Shown piece after piece: positions 63,913 through 64,000 of a stretch of 64,000 bases of DNA. Under the pieces are notes generated by a model. That model did no database searches. It had not been told where the DNA came from and saw only the letters and a list, made by a program, of their open reading frames with translations. A program made the position numbers and the translations under genes. Each line of letters starts with the position of its first letter. Positions within the stretch are counted from its first letter, which is position 1. This stretch comes from Lachnospiraceae bacterium (GTDB lineage Bacteria > Bacillota > Clostridia > Lachnospirales > Lachnospiraceae). The stretch spans positions 42,752-106,751 of the forward strand of contig JAAWAV010000003.1 in NCBI GenBank assembly GCA_022792335.1, in the 5' to 3' direction.

Positions 63913-64000
63913 ATGGAAGTTGTGATTTCTTTTTTAGTCGCTGTTTTGGCTGGTGTAGCCTGCCACTACATCATCAAATGGTTAGACAGTGACGACAAGA
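63913..64000 (+). CDS. Start of a small hydrophobic membrane peptide (cut by window end)
   Basis: ATG 63913 with GGGAGGAGG seven bases upstream opens a frame of 29 codons to the edge: one helix (VVISFLVAVLAGVACHYII) then KWLDSDDK. Single-helix peptides with a basic/acidic tail like this occur near clostridial mobile elements and resemble holin-like or type I toxin peptides, but I cannot confirm. A TATAAT (63862) and the leader ACCGACACCC...GGGAGGAGGTGTC, which can pair with the RBS region, lie upstream. Confidence 0.5.
   Translation, partial: MEVVISFLVAVLAGVACHYIIKWLDSDDK

Overview
The window looks like part of a chromosome of a spore-forming Lachnospiraceae-type Clostridium (Firmicutes, Clostridia). 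Pointers are the SCIFF peptide and its radical SAM maturase beside yajC/tgt/secDF, SpoVAD, MecA, ChW surface repeats, lysine and tryptophan T-box control, and strong TTGACA-N17-TATAAT promoters with AGGAGG ribosome binding sites. No rRNA, tRNA, CRISPR array or complete insertion sequence was seen.

Layout. 1-160: promoter and probable ZTP riboswitch of a gene beyond the left edge. 160-6200: SCIFF/scfB/secDF/tgt/yajC operon and a divergent TIGR04086 membrane protein. 6200-13900: defence-like block with a type III restriction-modification pair (mod-res) and a large WYL-like/helicase/nuclease protein. 14000-19700: class II aldolase, a membrane-anchored GH18 protein with a phosphopantetheinyl transferase, mecA and a HAD phosphatase. 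19700-28100: purF-purB-purA, a small lipoprotein, dapA-dapB under a lysine riboswitch, a corrinoid adenosyltransferase and a two-OB-fold protein. 28200-34050: YfhO membrane protein with argH, and xylulokinase. 34050-44200: a giant Ig-like surface protein with a membrane Ser/Thr kinase, a family 8 glycosyltransferase with a 5' frameshift, SpoVAD behind a sigmaG-like promoter, a glycerophosphodiesterase and an MFS transporter. 44600-51650: ilvH-ilvC, ilvE, and trpXYZ controlled by a tryptophan T-box whose UGG specifier can be read. 51680-56860: small protein, DegV, 3D-domain protein, a two-component system and a metallophosphoesterase. 56870-64000: accessory end with an HNH nuclease (frameshifted) next to an N6 methylase-specificity fusion, an XRE regulator, a secreted LRR-ChW protein, serine recombinase remnants and small unknown genes.

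The core genes are ordinary biosynthesis (purine, lysine, branched-chain amino acids, arginine) and several are switched by RNA leaders that sense their own product: ZTP, lysine and uncharged tRNA-Trp. The accessory blocks are more AT-rich and carry the least familiar material. The best candidates for something under-described are the methylase-specificity fusion with its HNH partner, the WYL-helicase-nuclease protein beside the type III system, the kinase/Ig-protein pair and the LRR-ChW surface protein. Two genes (GT8 and HNH) are each broken by one base in a homopolymer run; this may be biological phase variation or an assembly error, and reads would decide.
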